A stretch of 64,000 bases of DNA from Nitrospira sp. UBA2083 (GCA_002331625.1 DCZN01000078.1:23217-87216), one strand, 5' to 3'. Counted from the first letter of the stretch, positions 24,570 to 32,645 are shown. Made by a program: numbers and translations. The notes: generated by a model not told the origin, from the letters alone.

Positions 24570-25498
24570 GTAGGGTCTGCTCCTTGATATGTCCGTAGCG
24601 CCTCATTGAGTGCCGCCGCGACCGAGCGGTATTTTGGAATCATCAGGTTCAGGCATCGTTCCTCGATTCGAGCCTCCCTGATCGAGCGCACGATACTTTC
24701 ACGGTCGAGATTCATGTCGAACATGCAACCGGTATTGTCTTGATGGTATTCCAGTCTCGGATTGACGGCCACGAGGAGCATGCTGCAGATCACCCCCCCC
24801 ACGGCCACTTCGAATAAGCGCCCCGCCCGCTGAGCAAACTTCCTGAGGTCATACGTCGAGGCTAATATCAGACGATTGTCGTAAGTGGCAAAGTAGTTCC
24901 AGTGCACAGACTCTTCTTCTTCGAAGGCCACCATGCTGGGCGTAATGCCGACTAAATAGTGGAGATCCAAGTCTTTTCGCACAACGTCGGCCCGCCGATA
25001 GAAGTCGTCTGCGATCATGTTGCTTTCGATTTCCTCCCGCTCTTTCTTGCTTGGTAGAGACCCAAGCCGTTCACGCGCCCAGGCAACGACTCGCTCGGGA
25101 CGACTGATCATGCCGGCAGGGATGGCGGCCTCGACCTCAAAGATGGCAAAAGCTCCTTGTACCCTGTTTAGGACCTCGATTACCTGGGGCAACCGTCCTA
25201 CGCGAGCACCAAGATCCCAGATCCCGATCCTCATCACGTCCGGCTGACGCTCGAGTTCACTGATCACCCGTTGGAGATTTGGCAGAGCTTCTGTCAGATT
25301 ACTAGAACCAATGCCGCTGCCACCGAACGTCGTTGACAGGAGTGTTTCCATGAATCTAGGTGATTGTTTTTGGAGTGAGGTGGCCAGTGTCGGCTCGGCT
25401 TGTTGAACCGCCTGCATCCGAGCTTCCAACAGACTCTGGAGTTTTTCTTTCGAGTCGGCCGACCGATTATGGATCAGCGTGAAGGGTGAAATCTTCAT
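24566..25498 (-). CDS. Unknown 310-residue protein between CHAT protease and lipase
   Basis: No family recognised. From the ATG at 25498, which overlaps the CHAT stop (ATGA), the protein has a helical N-terminus (15-50), an alpha/beta-looking middle (RIGIWDLGARVGRLPQVIEVL, about 90-110; FAIFEVEAAIP) and an acidic/basic helical stretch (150-170). Near residues 229-246 is a hydrophobic helix (VAVGGVICSMLLVAVN). It is followed by a His/Cys set: H252, C258 in NTGCMFDMN, and C282, which could bind a metal. No signal peptide. As the middle member of a tightly coupled operon it could be the CHAT substrate, a regulator of the lipase or an adaptor; none is shown by sequence. Confidence 0.7.
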   Translation of the reverse strand: MKISPFTLIHNRSADSKEKLQSLLEARMQAVQQAEPTLATSLQKQSPRFMETLLSTTFGGSGIGSSNLTEALPNLQRVISELERQPDVMRIGIWDLGARVGRLPQVIEVLNRVQGAFAIFEVEAAIPAGMISRPERVVAWARERLGSLPSKKEREEIESNMIADDFYRRADVVRKDLDLHYLVGITPSMVAFEEEESVHWNYFATYDNRLILASTYDLRKFAQRAGRLFEVAVGGVICSMLLVAVNPRLEYHQDNTGCMFDMNLDRESIVRSIREARIEERCLNLMIPKYRSVAAALNEALRTYQGADPT

Positions 25499-26589
25499 GG
25501 CTTGAGTATTTGCGCAGCACCGATGTGTCGATAGATTGTCGGAACCCCCCATTCGAGAACCGCATCCGTCGAGCCCCCAAGGTCGATCGAAAGTCTGATC
25601 CGACCTTCTCCAACGGCTCGATCGATGTCCCCGCTCTTCAAAAGTTCTTCGTACATGGCCTCAACAAAGGTCGCCACCGTCTTGTCGGGAATGGGGAGCT
25701 GATTCGCCACAACGGCCGGGATGCCGGCCCTTACCAACGACTCTGCGACCAGCGAAAAATCATCCTTGAAATCTCCGGCTGCTGTTTCGCAGGCACTGAG
25801 TACAGCCAGGCGAATTTGTCGATGGCCAAGGATTTGTCCGAGTTCGTCTGCTCTGATGCGAACGCTTTTCCGCGTTTTCCGGTCGGTCAGGACTAGATAC
25901 CCAGTGCCCTTTACTACCTCGCCGTGACCGGAAAAGTGAAAAATGTCGAATGGTTCCTGTGTCACAGCATCGAGCAGGCTGGTACGCGTGGTTCCGTCTA
26001 TGGCTTTGAATTCAAACTTCCTTCGCGCACCATCCTTTCCGATGCGATCCAGCCTGACACGGAAGGTGGTCTCGATCTCGTCTCTCACCTCGGTCCAACT
26101 GACAGGTTCTTGGTCGACCGGCTCTGCCGACGCGAACAATACCCGAATTTGTTCCTTGATCTCTAACGGAGAGGGCGGCGATTGGCCGATAACAGGGACG
26201 ATTCGGACGACGGAGCGGTCGCGGCGTGGGCCAGGAGTGTGCGCCGGTTCCTGCCAGTATTCCCAAGGGATGGCTCGCACTTCCGACTGATTGCTCAGGA
26301 TATGAATGCGGACTTGTCCCGGCGGCAGCCGACTATAGAGCTGAGCCAAGTCACCTCTGATACAGAATGAGAATAGTTTATGCCCGTACGCTGTAAGTTC
26401 CTTAAAATCTGGGCGCTTTTCCGTTGCACGGAGGGAGCGATTGATATGGTCGCGAAACCCTGTCAACTCATCCAGGGCAGTCCCGAAGCTGAGGCGACTG
26501 ACTGCTATGTCAGAATTCCACCGACCATAGGCAATGGCTTCTTTCAGCGGACTTGCATCGAGAATTGCTAAATCGAATGATTCAACCAT
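25495..26589 (-). CDS. CHAT-domain (caspase-like) protease
   Basis: 364-aa CHAT (caspase HetF-associated with TPRs) cysteine protease. The catalytic dyad is intact: His222 in FHFSGHGE and Cys267 in LSACETAAGDF; AESLVRAGIPAVVANQLPI and AMYEELLKSGDIDRAV are the usual CHAT C-terminal elements. The N-terminal about 130 residues lack TPRs and contain IRIHILSNQSEVRAIPWEYW-like segments (in part: RAIPWEYWQEP) that are common in front of CHAT domains. CHAT proteases in other systems cleave a partner to activate it (gasdermins, Craspase targets). First gene of the CHAT-unknown-lipase operon, starting about 70 bases from a truncated higB on the other strand. A GTG nine codons upstream is an alternative start. 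Confidence 0.88.
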   Translation of the reverse strand: MVESFDLAILDASPLKEAIAYGRWNSDIAVSRLSFGTALDELTGFRDHINRSLRATEKRPDFKELTAYGHKLFSFCIRGDLAQLYSRLPPGQVRIHILSNQSEVRAIPWEYWQEPAHTPGPRRDRSVVRIVPVIGQSPPSPLEIKEQIRVLFASAEPVDQEPVSWTEVRDEIETTFRVRLDRIGKDGARRKFEFKAIDGTTRTSLLDAVTQEPFDIFHFSGHGEVVKGTGYLVLTDRKTRKSVRIRADELGQILGHRQIRLAVLSACETAAGDFKDDFSLVAESLVRAGIPAVVANQLPIPDKTVATFVEAMYEELLKSGDIDRAVGEGRIRLSIDLGGSTDAVLEWGVPTIYRHIGAAQILKP

Positions 26590-26659
26590 GAAAGGGGTTT
26601 CCGCCTTCCACGACACAGTCGAGGATTCGCCATTCAGGCCTTCGATTTTTGTTTCTGTA

Positions 26660-26719
26660 TTTGCCGCTCAAGGGTATCACATTGCCGAGTATGATGCGAT
26701 CGATGTGACGACTATTTAG
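26660..26719 (+). pseudogene. 3' remnant of a higB toxin gene
   Basis: The last codons before the stop at 26719 read GYHIAEYDAIDVTTI, close to the usual HigB C-terminus (THAEYDRIDxxTI), and are followed 11 bases later by higA in the order expected for higBA. Upstream of this fragment the HigB sequence is absent and the CHAT gene begins on the other strand. I read it as a toxin gene cut off at its 5' side. Confidence 0.55.
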
Positions 26720-26730
26720 GAGGAGGTAAC

Positions 26731-27090
26731 ATGACCATCGCTCCGATTAAAACAGCCCGAGACTATGATCGGGTGCTGGAGCGCATCGAACAGTTGATGG
26801 ATGCCAAACCAGGTACGAAGGCTGGTGACGAGTTGGACGTACTCACGACGCTTGTCGAGGCGTACGAAGCGAAGCATTACGCGATTTATCCTCCCGATCC
26901 GATCGACGCGATCAAGTTCCGGATGGATCAACTCGGCATGACGCGAAAAGATTTGGAGACGGTATTGGGTGGGCGCGGGCGTGTGTCGGAAATCCTGACG
27001 AAGAAGCACAACCTATCGCTCGAGATGATTCGCCGACTCCACCGCAAGTTGCATATCCCCCTGGAAAGCCTCATCGGCACCGCGGCCTAG
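26731..27090 (+). CDS. higA: HigA-type antitoxin, orphan
   Basis: 119-aa HTH antitoxin of the COG5499 HigA kind. The N-terminal part (ARDYDRVLERIEQLMDAKPG, ELDVLTTLVEAYE) and YPPDPIDAIKFRMDQLGMTRKDLE leading into an HTH (GGRGRVSEILTKKHNLSLEMIRRLHRKLHIP) match the family closely. AGGAGGAGG lies just before the ATG. The partner higB survives only as a 3' fragment, so this would be a solitary regulator or a relic able to bind its own operator. Confidence 0.85.
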   Translation: MTIAPIKTARDYDRVLERIEQLMDAKPGTKAGDELDVLTTLVEAYEAKHYAIYPPDPIDAIKFRMDQLGMTRKDLETVLGGRGRVSEILTKKHNLSLEMIRRLHRKLHIPLESLIGTAA

Positions 27091-27175
27091 CTACTACTTC
27101 ACCTTGCCAGCGTTGGCGTTCAGATCATCCCTGCTTGACTCCCATCCGATCCCTATGATTAGGTCCCGCACCACG

Positions 27176-28210
27176 ATGAAGCTCCTTCGTATAGCCCTTA
27201 GCCTCAGCCTATTCCCGCTCCTAGTGTTCTCTCTCGGCTGCCAAAAAGAGAGCGAGTCCGTCGTCTCGATCGCGCTGCATCCGACGAACGCCAATATTCT
27301 CTATGTGGCCACGAATGATGCGGTCTACAAGTCTCGCGATGGCGGTGGGACCTGGGAGCGGTTCCCGAGTTTCAGTGCACGTCGGGTGACGACGCTTGCG
27401 ATTGATCCGTTACTGCCAGCGACCATTTATGCCGGCACGATGGGGGATGCGGTCTACAAGAGCCCGGATGGCGGCCAGCACTGGTTGCCCCACAATGTCG
27501 GGTTGAAAGAACATGTCTCGTTTGTGAATCAGTTCGTGTTTCATCCGGCGCTGAGCGAGAAGATCTACATCGCGACGACGGTGGGGGCCTTTCATACGAA
27601 AGACGCTGGCCGTGAATGGGAAGAGCGGATGAACGGGATGAAGGAAGTCCACATTGTCACCTCCATTGCCATCAATCCCAAGGAGCCCAGCATCCTGTTT
27701 GGCGGTACAACAGGAGGGATGTATCGATCAGACGATGCGGCGATGTCCTGGAAACGGATCAACAATGGGCTGATCCCCGAGAGTGAGCTGATGGCGTCGA
27801 TGGCGCTCGGTGTGAATGCGATTGAAATTGATCGGACGAGTCCCAACATTGTCTATGCAGGGACGACGAAAGGGCTGTTTCGCACGACGAACAAGGGCGA
27901 GCAATGGGAGCGGATTGGGCAGTCGCTTGCCGATCCCTTTATCAGCAGCATTCTGCTGCACCCCACAGAAACGGCGCAGCTCTATGTCGGTGGGCCCAAA
28001 GGGGTCTGGAAAAGTGCCGACAGGGGGAAGACCTGGCAGGCACTGAATCAGGGCCTGACGACGCTGAACATTCGTGCCCTAGCCATGGATCCGAAGAATC
28101 CGCAAACCCTCTACGCCGGCACGAACGGGAGCGGTCTCTACCGTTCGACCGATGCCGGCACGACCTGGACGTCGGTGCCGCTTAAGGCGGTGTCCCAGAA
28201 AGTAGGCTGA
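27176..28210 (+). CDS. Lipoprotein with BNR/beta-propeller repeats
   Basis: 344-aa predicted lipoprotein: signal peptide MKLLRIALSLSLFPLLVFSLGC with lipobox LVFSLGC, then a repeated pattern NILYVATNDAVYKSRDGGGTW, TIYAGTMGDAVYKSPDGGQHW, LFGGTTGGMYRSDDAAMSW, VYAGTTKGLFRTTNKGEQW, LYAGTNGSGLYRSTDAGTTW. These are BNR/Asp-box blades (SxDxGxxW), as in sialidase-like and Ycf48-type propellers, about six in number. Likely periplasmic, attached to a membrane. An ATG seven codons earlier (27155) is also possible. Possible role as an assembly factor, not provable here. Confidence 0.78.
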   Translation: MKLLRIALSLSLFPLLVFSLGCQKESESVVSIALHPTNANILYVATNDAVYKSRDGGGTWERFPSFSARRVTTLAIDPLLPATIYAGTMGDAVYKSPDGGQHWLPHNVGLKEHVSFVNQFVFHPALSEKIYIATTVGAFHTKDAGREWEERMNGMKEVHIVTSIAINPKEPSILFGGTTGGMYRSDDAAMSWKRINNGLIPESELMASMALGVNAIEIDRTSPNIVYAGTTKGLFRTTNKGEQWERIGQSLADPFISSILLHPTETAQLYVGGPKGVWKSADRGKTWQALNQGLTTLNIRALAMDPKNPQTLYAGTNGSGLYRSTDAGTTWTSVPLKAVSQKVG

Positions 28211-28272
28211 GGCTCAGGTTGAGGTTGAGCAAGAAGCGCCCATGTTCTGAACTCAACCTGAACCTTGACCTC
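28209..28272. terminator. Imperfect 21-bp inverted repeat between convergent genes
   Basis: Left arm 28209-28229 (GAGGCTCAGGTTGAGGTTGAG in sense) pairs, with a few mismatches, with the right arm 28252-28272. It lies between the stop codons of convergent genes, where a two-way terminator would serve both. No clear T run. The (A)GGTTGAGG motif is itself internally repeated. Confidence 0.5.
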
Positions 28273-28279
28273 AACCTTC

Positions 28280-28762
28280 TCAATATCCTGTCTTCGGTCC
28301 TGCGCTTCCGTGTTGGTACCGGCTGCTGTAGGACTGCATCTTGTCGGAGAGGGATTTCCACTCCTCGGCCGTCATCAGATTCTTTATCCTGAACCGGAGG
28401 CTCAGCACGTTGGCCGAACTCTGCATCCGCTGAATGTTCGACTCGTTGAGAATCTTAGAAAACTCCTCCGGCGTCGCGTCATAGTTGGCATTCAAGGTAT
28501 AGATCTGCCGGTGATACTCCCGTTCCTGCTCGCGGCTGGCTTTGAGTTCCTTAATGATCTCGCCGACCAGCACGTTCACTTGCTTGGCCTTCTCTGGATT
28601 TTGGACGGTCCGATTGACCAGCCCCTCCATATCTTGCTGGCCTCTCTGCCAGTAGGCGTCGCTCTTGCCGCCACTCATCATGCCGTGATGGTGGTGTGAC
28701 GAGCAGCCCACCAGGGCCACCATTGCGCATGCAGCAAGTACCCCGCTCAATTGTCGTTTCAT
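28280..28762 (-). CDS. His-rich lipoprotein, CpxP/Spy-like helical protein
   Basis: 160-aa lipoprotein: signal peptide ending in the lipobox VALVGC, then SSHHHHGMMSGG, a His/Met-rich patch that could bind Cu, Ni or Zn. The rest is helical and highly charged (EKAKQVNVLVGEIIKELKASREQEREYHRQ, quoted in part, and PEEFSKILNESNIQRMQSSA), a pattern like CpxP/Spy/ZraP periplasmic chaperones although no LTxxQ motif is clear. Convergent to the BNR lipoprotein with an inverted repeat between them. Confidence 0.65.
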   Translation of the reverse strand: MKRQLSGVLAACAMVALVGCSSHHHHGMMSGGKSDAYWQRGQQDMEGLVNRTVQNPEKAKQVNVLVGEIIKELKASREQEREYHRQIYTLNANYDATPEEFSKILNESNIQRMQSSANVLSLRFRIKNLMTAEEWKSLSDKMQSYSSRYQHGSAGPKTGY

Positions 28763-28823
28763 GTCTTCCTCCCATTAGAGTTGTTCCATACCTTCTTCAT
28801 ACCGTATCATCCACGCACTGACT

Positions 28824-29168
28824 ATGACAGATGTCAAACTCACCCCGTCCGAACCAAGCCAGATCCTGAGGGAGGAGTTCCGTCGGCATCTGGAAAGTTT
28901 TTATACCCGACTTAAACTGGCACCGCCATACGAGAGTGTGGAAAAAGCCATTCGCACCCTGACAACGACCGTGCATGCGCTTCCCAAGGACGAACAAGCC
29001 AGGATTGTAGCCGATCCTCTTTTGCAATGGCAGCAATTCCGAGACGCGTTTGAACGTTCCGGCCTCGTGAAGAAGCATCGGGGCATTATCGCCGGTCTCG
29101 TTCGTGATCGGTCGGCCCTCAACTTGCCGGTTGAGTATGATCATTTCTTGAGCTTGTTTCATCAGTAG
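28824..29168 (+). CDS. Hypothetical helical protein
   Basis: Unrecognised 114-aa soluble protein, mostly helical (SQILREEFRRHLESFYTRL, SVEKAIRTLTTTVHALP, WQQFRDAFERSG). No signal or membrane segment. Its last 50 bases overlap the end of the convergent gene 29119-29817, so one of the two 3' ends serves both strands as coding sequence. Confidence 0.5.
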   Translation: MTDVKLTPSEPSQILREEFRRHLESFYTRLKLAPPYESVEKAIRTLTTTVHALPKDEQARIVADPLLQWQQFRDAFERSGLVKKHRGIIAGLVRDRSALNLPVEYDHFLSLFHQ

Positions 29169-29817
29169 AACTTAGCGGGCCACCTTCGGAAGGACTGGGT
29201 GAAATTATTGCGGCACGTAGTTCCTCGTACACCTCCATCAGGCGGCTGTCTTCAAGCCGGTAGGACAAGGTGACCGTGACGACGCCGAACAGGACAACCA
29301 TGCCTGCGAGTCCGATAATGCCGATGCCCAAAAACGTCGCGCCTACTGTCGCAAACCCACCTTCCATTGCATATTGAACCACGAACGTCAGCGATCCCAC
29401 CAAGACGATCACAAACCAGATGAGGGTGATAAGCGCCGATGACCAGGGGACACGCTTCACGCACCGCGTTCCCAGACCGTGATCTTGGGAATACAGCTGA
29501 ATGAGGCCTTTCACCGGCCAAGCCGTTCGAAACTTTCGAGAGAACAGCCGGTATTGCGGACGGATGGCGATGTAGGAGAGCTCGGGGTACAACCATGCCA
29601 CTCCATGCGGGAGCAGCAACACGCCGTTTGGATCGAATCGATCGCGGACGGTCGTCTGAGTCACTCCGGGCCACTGATCAAGACGATGTGCGACACGACA
29701 GCCATAGCGTACGGCATCAGGGGTCAGTCGAATAAAATACATCCAGTCCCCGACGATCAGTCCAAGGAACAAGGCGACGGCGAAGAGGCCTGCCAGGATC
29801 ATGGAGGTAGCTATCAC
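29119..29817 (-). CDS. Hypothetical membrane protein
   Basis: 232-aa protein of unknown family. Three or four hydrophobic helices: SMILAGLFAVALFLGLIVG at the front, SALITLIWFVIVLVGSLTFVV (about 126-146) and FLGIGIIGLAGMVVLFGVVTVTL (about 162-184). Between the first two is a loop of about 100 residues (VRDRFDPNGVLLLPHGVAWLYPELS) that may fold on its own. The tail is Ser-rich and polar (SPSPSEGGPLSSTDETSS). Overlaps the convergent gene by 50 bases. Confidence 0.6.
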   Translation of the reverse strand: MIATSMILAGLFAVALFLGLIVGDWMYFIRLTPDAVRYGCRVAHRLDQWPGVTQTTVRDRFDPNGVLLLPHGVAWLYPELSYIAIRPQYRLFSRKFRTAWPVKGLIQLYSQDHGLGTRCVKRVPWSSALITLIWFVIVLVGSLTFVVQYAMEGGFATVGATFLGIGIIGLAGMVVLFGVVTVTLSYRLEDSRLMEVYEELRAAIISPSPSEGGPLSSTDETSSRNDHTQPAS

Positions 29818-30087
29818 ATAGGGGAGAGCTGCGAATCAAGGCGGGGATGACCAGAACACACTAATTTTGCATGGGCAAATTTGGCTTGAAAAATGATGTC
29901 TGTACCACGAAGAACCTGTTGACTCATGCGGAGGAGTTTGGCTACAGTACGCCGGGCAGCGTTTTCGGCGGGCCTTGCACTACATGAATTTCCCGCCTCA
30001 AACTATCCCCGCGTCGCCATAACGGTTTCTTCCTCTGCAACGTTGCAGTGCGTCGAGACAGGATCGGAAGAGGTTTTGGAGGACAGT

Positions 30088-30825
30088 ATGGATCCCGATA
30101 AGATTGAACGTGTGTACACCTCCTACGCGGGGTTCTACGACAAAGTGTTCGGTAAGGTATTCCATGAAGGGCGTGAGTCGGCCATCAGGAATCTCAACGT
30201 GCAGCCTGATGAGCAGATTCTTGAAGTCGGTGTGGGGACCGGACTCGCCCTTCCGATGTATCCGCGTCATTGCCGCATTGTTGGAATCGATGTGTCCGAA
30301 GGGATGTTGGCGAGGGCGAAAGAGAAAGCGGCAGCCCACAGCCTTGATCATGTCCAGCTTCACCGGATGGACGCCGGCGCGATGCAATTTGATGATGATA
30401 GCTTCGATACGGTCGTGGCCGCCTACGTCGTGACGGCGGTGCCGGACTATCGGAAGGTCGTTGATGAAATGATTCGAGTCTGCCGTCCGGGTGGCCGAAT
30501 TATCATGCTCAATCACTTCAGCAACGGCAACAAGGTGATTGCAGCTGTCGAAAAAGTGATCTCTCCATTGACGAAGCATTTAGGGTGGCGCACGGATCTG
30601 TCTCTCAATACCGTGCTGGAAGGGACGTCGCTCCGCATCGCTCGGAATCAACGGGTGAACCCATTGCGACTGTGGGCCCTTGTGGAGTGTATCAACGGGA
30701 AGGGCCAGCGGACGAATGGACATGGGACCGCGCATGCGGTCTCCGATTATGTGAATGGCAACGGAACCCCTTCATATTCTAACGGGAATGGCAACGGGCA
30801 CTATTCCCCCGAACACGCGCATTAA
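30088..30825 (+). CDS. SAM-dependent methyltransferase, PmtA-like (phospholipid N-methyltransferase)
   Basis: 245-aa class I methyltransferase. YTSYAGFYDKVFGKVFHEGR (7-26), the SAM motif ILEVGVGTGLALPMY (about 44-58), GIDVSEGMLARAKEKA and motif IV DSFDTVVAAYVVTAVPDY are close to bacterial phosphatidylethanolamine N-methyltransferases of the PmtA/UbiE-like group. GGAGG six bases upstream of the ATG at 30088 decides the start against a longer frame. The C-terminus (about 195-245) is an odd low-complexity tail rich in Asn and Gly (NGNGTPSYSNGNGNGH), unlike the usual enzyme. A terminator-like hairpin follows. Substrate uncertain. Confidence 0.72.
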   Translation: MDPDKIERVYTSYAGFYDKVFGKVFHEGRESAIRNLNVQPDEQILEVGVGTGLALPMYPRHCRIVGIDVSEGMLARAKEKAAAHSLDHVQLHRMDAGAMQFDDDSFDTVVAAYVVTAVPDYRKVVDEMIRVCRPGGRIIMLNHFSNGNKVIAAVEKVISPLTKHLGWRTDLSLNTVLEGTSLRIARNQRVNPLRLWALVECINGKGQRTNGHGTAHAVSDYVNGNGTPSYSNGNGNGHYSPEHAH

Positions 30826-30851
30826 TTCGCTGCCAACCATTTCCCCCCTCT

Positions 30852-30874
30852 CACCATTCTCATCGTGAATGGTG
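30852..30874. terminator. Hairpin at the end of convergent genes
   Basis: CACCATTC and GAATGGTG form a perfect 8-bp stem with a 7-base loop, followed by TTT on the plus strand. It overlaps the stop codon of the minus-strand gene at 30860. Confidence 0.5.
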
Positions 30875-31669
30875 TTTCCACGCCAACCAGTTTTCCCACT
30901 CTCGGCCGGGGATAATCGTCGTGCCGACGAGGCAATTGCCTGGAAAATGTTGAGTGATCCGCTCAGTCAGGACTTCCAAGATCCGGCTCATTCGTTGATC
31001 TTGAATACCGAATATTCTCAGCATCAGTCCAAAGCCCTGTCCGTCCAGTGGGCCATAGGCCATGACATGGACCATGTTGTCTCCGCGCATTGAGAATTTG
31101 TCCGCTGGACGCAGGCTTCCTTCCCACTGCACCGCCGGATGAATTGCGGCCGACCGTTTGGCTTCACACCAGGCACAGGGCAGACCAGCCTGGCCCAACT
31201 CGTCCAACAACCATTGAACGGAGGGGCCATCCGTCGTTTGACCTTGAAAGGTCCATCGAGCGAGTTCTGCGGCTTGCTGGGCCGTGACGAACGGCACGGT
31301 AAGTTCCTCCAAGTAAGCCTCATCACAGACGACATAGAGCTCGCCTTGAGGATCAAACCAGAAGCGCAGTTTTCCCGCGCTGAGTTCCGTTTGAATCACA
31401 CCGAGCGAGGAGCAATCCGCGCCGTCCTGTTCGAAGACTGAAAAGTCTGTGACGCCGGTCATGGTGAGCTTGGCCACTCGAACGAGTCCCCGCACCGCAT
31501 AGCGGATGGTCACTGTGATCGTGGTTCCAGCTGGGATCTCCCGACCGGTACCCTCATCGAAAAGGCGGCGCTTGGAGATCTGCACATCGGTCACATAGCC
31601 GGAGCGGAACCCACCCGTATGGCCGATCAGCCATCGGAGATCTTCCGTAGTTTTGATGGTGTGCTCCAT
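30860..31669 (-). CDS. Conserved hypothetical cytoplasmic protein
   Basis: 269-aa protein with no recognised domain, signal or membrane segment. The N-terminal half alternates like beta strands (GYVTDVQISKRRLFD, TTITVTIRYAVRGLVRVAKLTMTGV, LRFWFDPQGELYVVCDE); the C-terminal half is mixed. It contains CAWCEAK, a single CxxC, and a Trp-rich end (GREWENWLAWKHH). Lies downstream of, and on the same strand as, the methyltransferase-like gene, 33 bases away, in a run of four minus-strand genes that starts with a macro-domain protein. Confidence 0.6.
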   Translation of the reverse strand: MEHTIKTTEDLRWLIGHTGGFRSGYVTDVQISKRRLFDEGTGREIPAGTTITVTIRYAVRGLVRVAKLTMTGVTDFSVFEQDGADCSSLGVIQTELSAGKLRFWFDPQGELYVVCDEAYLEELTVPFVTAQQAAELARWTFQGQTTDGPSVQWLLDELGQAGLPCAWCEAKRSAAIHPAVQWEGSLRPADKFSMRGDNMVHVMAYGPLDGQGFGLMLRIFGIQDQRMSRILEVLTERITQHFPGNCLVGTTIIPGREWENWLAWKHHSR

Positions 31670-31702
31670 GGAACCAATTGTAGCGCAGGTAGGGATGCAC
31701 AG

Positions 31703-32566
31703 CTAGGCTGGTGGGTGCATCCAGCAGGAAAGCACGGGAGCCGGAATCCGCGGGCGTAAGATCGGTCTCAGTTCGCAGGACCTGTGTCGTACTAAGCCGG
31801 CCTTCCGGCACCAAGCTGCTGCGATGGATGCTTCTCTTCTCCCTTGGTTCACCATGAGGAACAGACCGTGAGGCTGTAGGTTGTGCGCCACTTGTGAGAA
31901 GAGAGCATGCGGCGTGAAGAGAGAAAGCGGCATGCGCCAAGCGAGTACTGGATTCGGTGTGACAAAAGGATACCATGCTATGACAGTGTGTGCAGGACGA
32001 TTGTACCTAGAGTAGTCGCGGATGAGGAACTCTGTCTTCGGAAGGTTTTCGATATAACCACGTGCGTAATCGAGGCGACTGTATCCATTGAGGTAAATCC
32101 GATGCCCCTCTACTTCGATGCCGACCAGCTCGGTTGGCCGAAAGAAGGTATGCAAGACCGGTGCATACCAAAAGTTACTCGGCCCGATATCCTGTACCAC
32201 GCCGCCGGTCAGGACTGGTAATTTCAAAGCCGACCAGGCTTGGTCGAGTATGTCGAGATAGTCGTACTGTTTCAGCGCGGTCGCCTGTGTCGCTCTGTCT
32301 TCAAACCGTACGCGGAAATGCCGTTGTAGGGAAGCGATCCGCTCGTGCTGAATTCCACTCAGGTCGCGCAGTTCCTTTGCCGGACGCTCTCGATAGGTTC
32401 CTCGTGACCAGGCGACTCGCTCCCCGAGGTGGTACCAGAAGCTGTGATATCGGGAGCGTAACAGTTGCGGAAACGAATAACGCGGAGCCACGGATTCAGG
32501 GAGCGGCGGCAGTTCTGAGAGGCTGTCGCCAACGAGATGTTTGACCTGTGTGGCTGTGGCAGGCAT
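31703..32566 (-). CDS. Hypothetical protein with methyltransferase-like middle
   Basis: 287-aa protein of unknown function. The segment VVQDIGPSNFWYAPVLHTFF (about 122-141) followed by TELVGIEVEGHRIYLNGYSRLDYARGYIEN, quoted in part (VGIEVEGHRIY), looks like motifs I and II of a class I SAM methyltransferase, and LFSQVAHNLQPHGLFLMVNQG resembles the later strand region. The glycine-rich loop is degenerate, so activity is doubtful. Cytoplasmic. Confidence 0.55.
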   Translation of the reverse strand: MPATATQVKHLVGDSLSELPPLPESVAPRYSFPQLLRSRYHSFWYHLGERVAWSRGTYRERPAKELRDLSGIQHERIASLQRHFRVRFEDRATQATALKQYDYLDILDQAWSALKLPVLTGGVVQDIGPSNFWYAPVLHTFFRPTELVGIEVEGHRIYLNGYSRLDYARGYIENLPKTEFLIRDYSRYNRPAHTVIAWYPFVTPNPVLAWRMPLSLFTPHALFSQVAHNLQPHGLFLMVNQGRREASIAAAWCRKAGLVRHRSCELRPILRPRIPAPVLSCWMHPPA

Positions 32567-32645
32567 ATCGCTTACTCATCGGTCGTTCACGCCATGAGCT
32601 GAAGAGCGGAAAGGGAAGGAAAGGAAAAGAAAAGGCAAGGTGCCG

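Noticed and set aside
28209-28272. CRISPR-like repeat array
   Set aside because: Only inverted, imperfect units of GGTTGAGG with no spaced direct repeats; it is an intergenic dyad.
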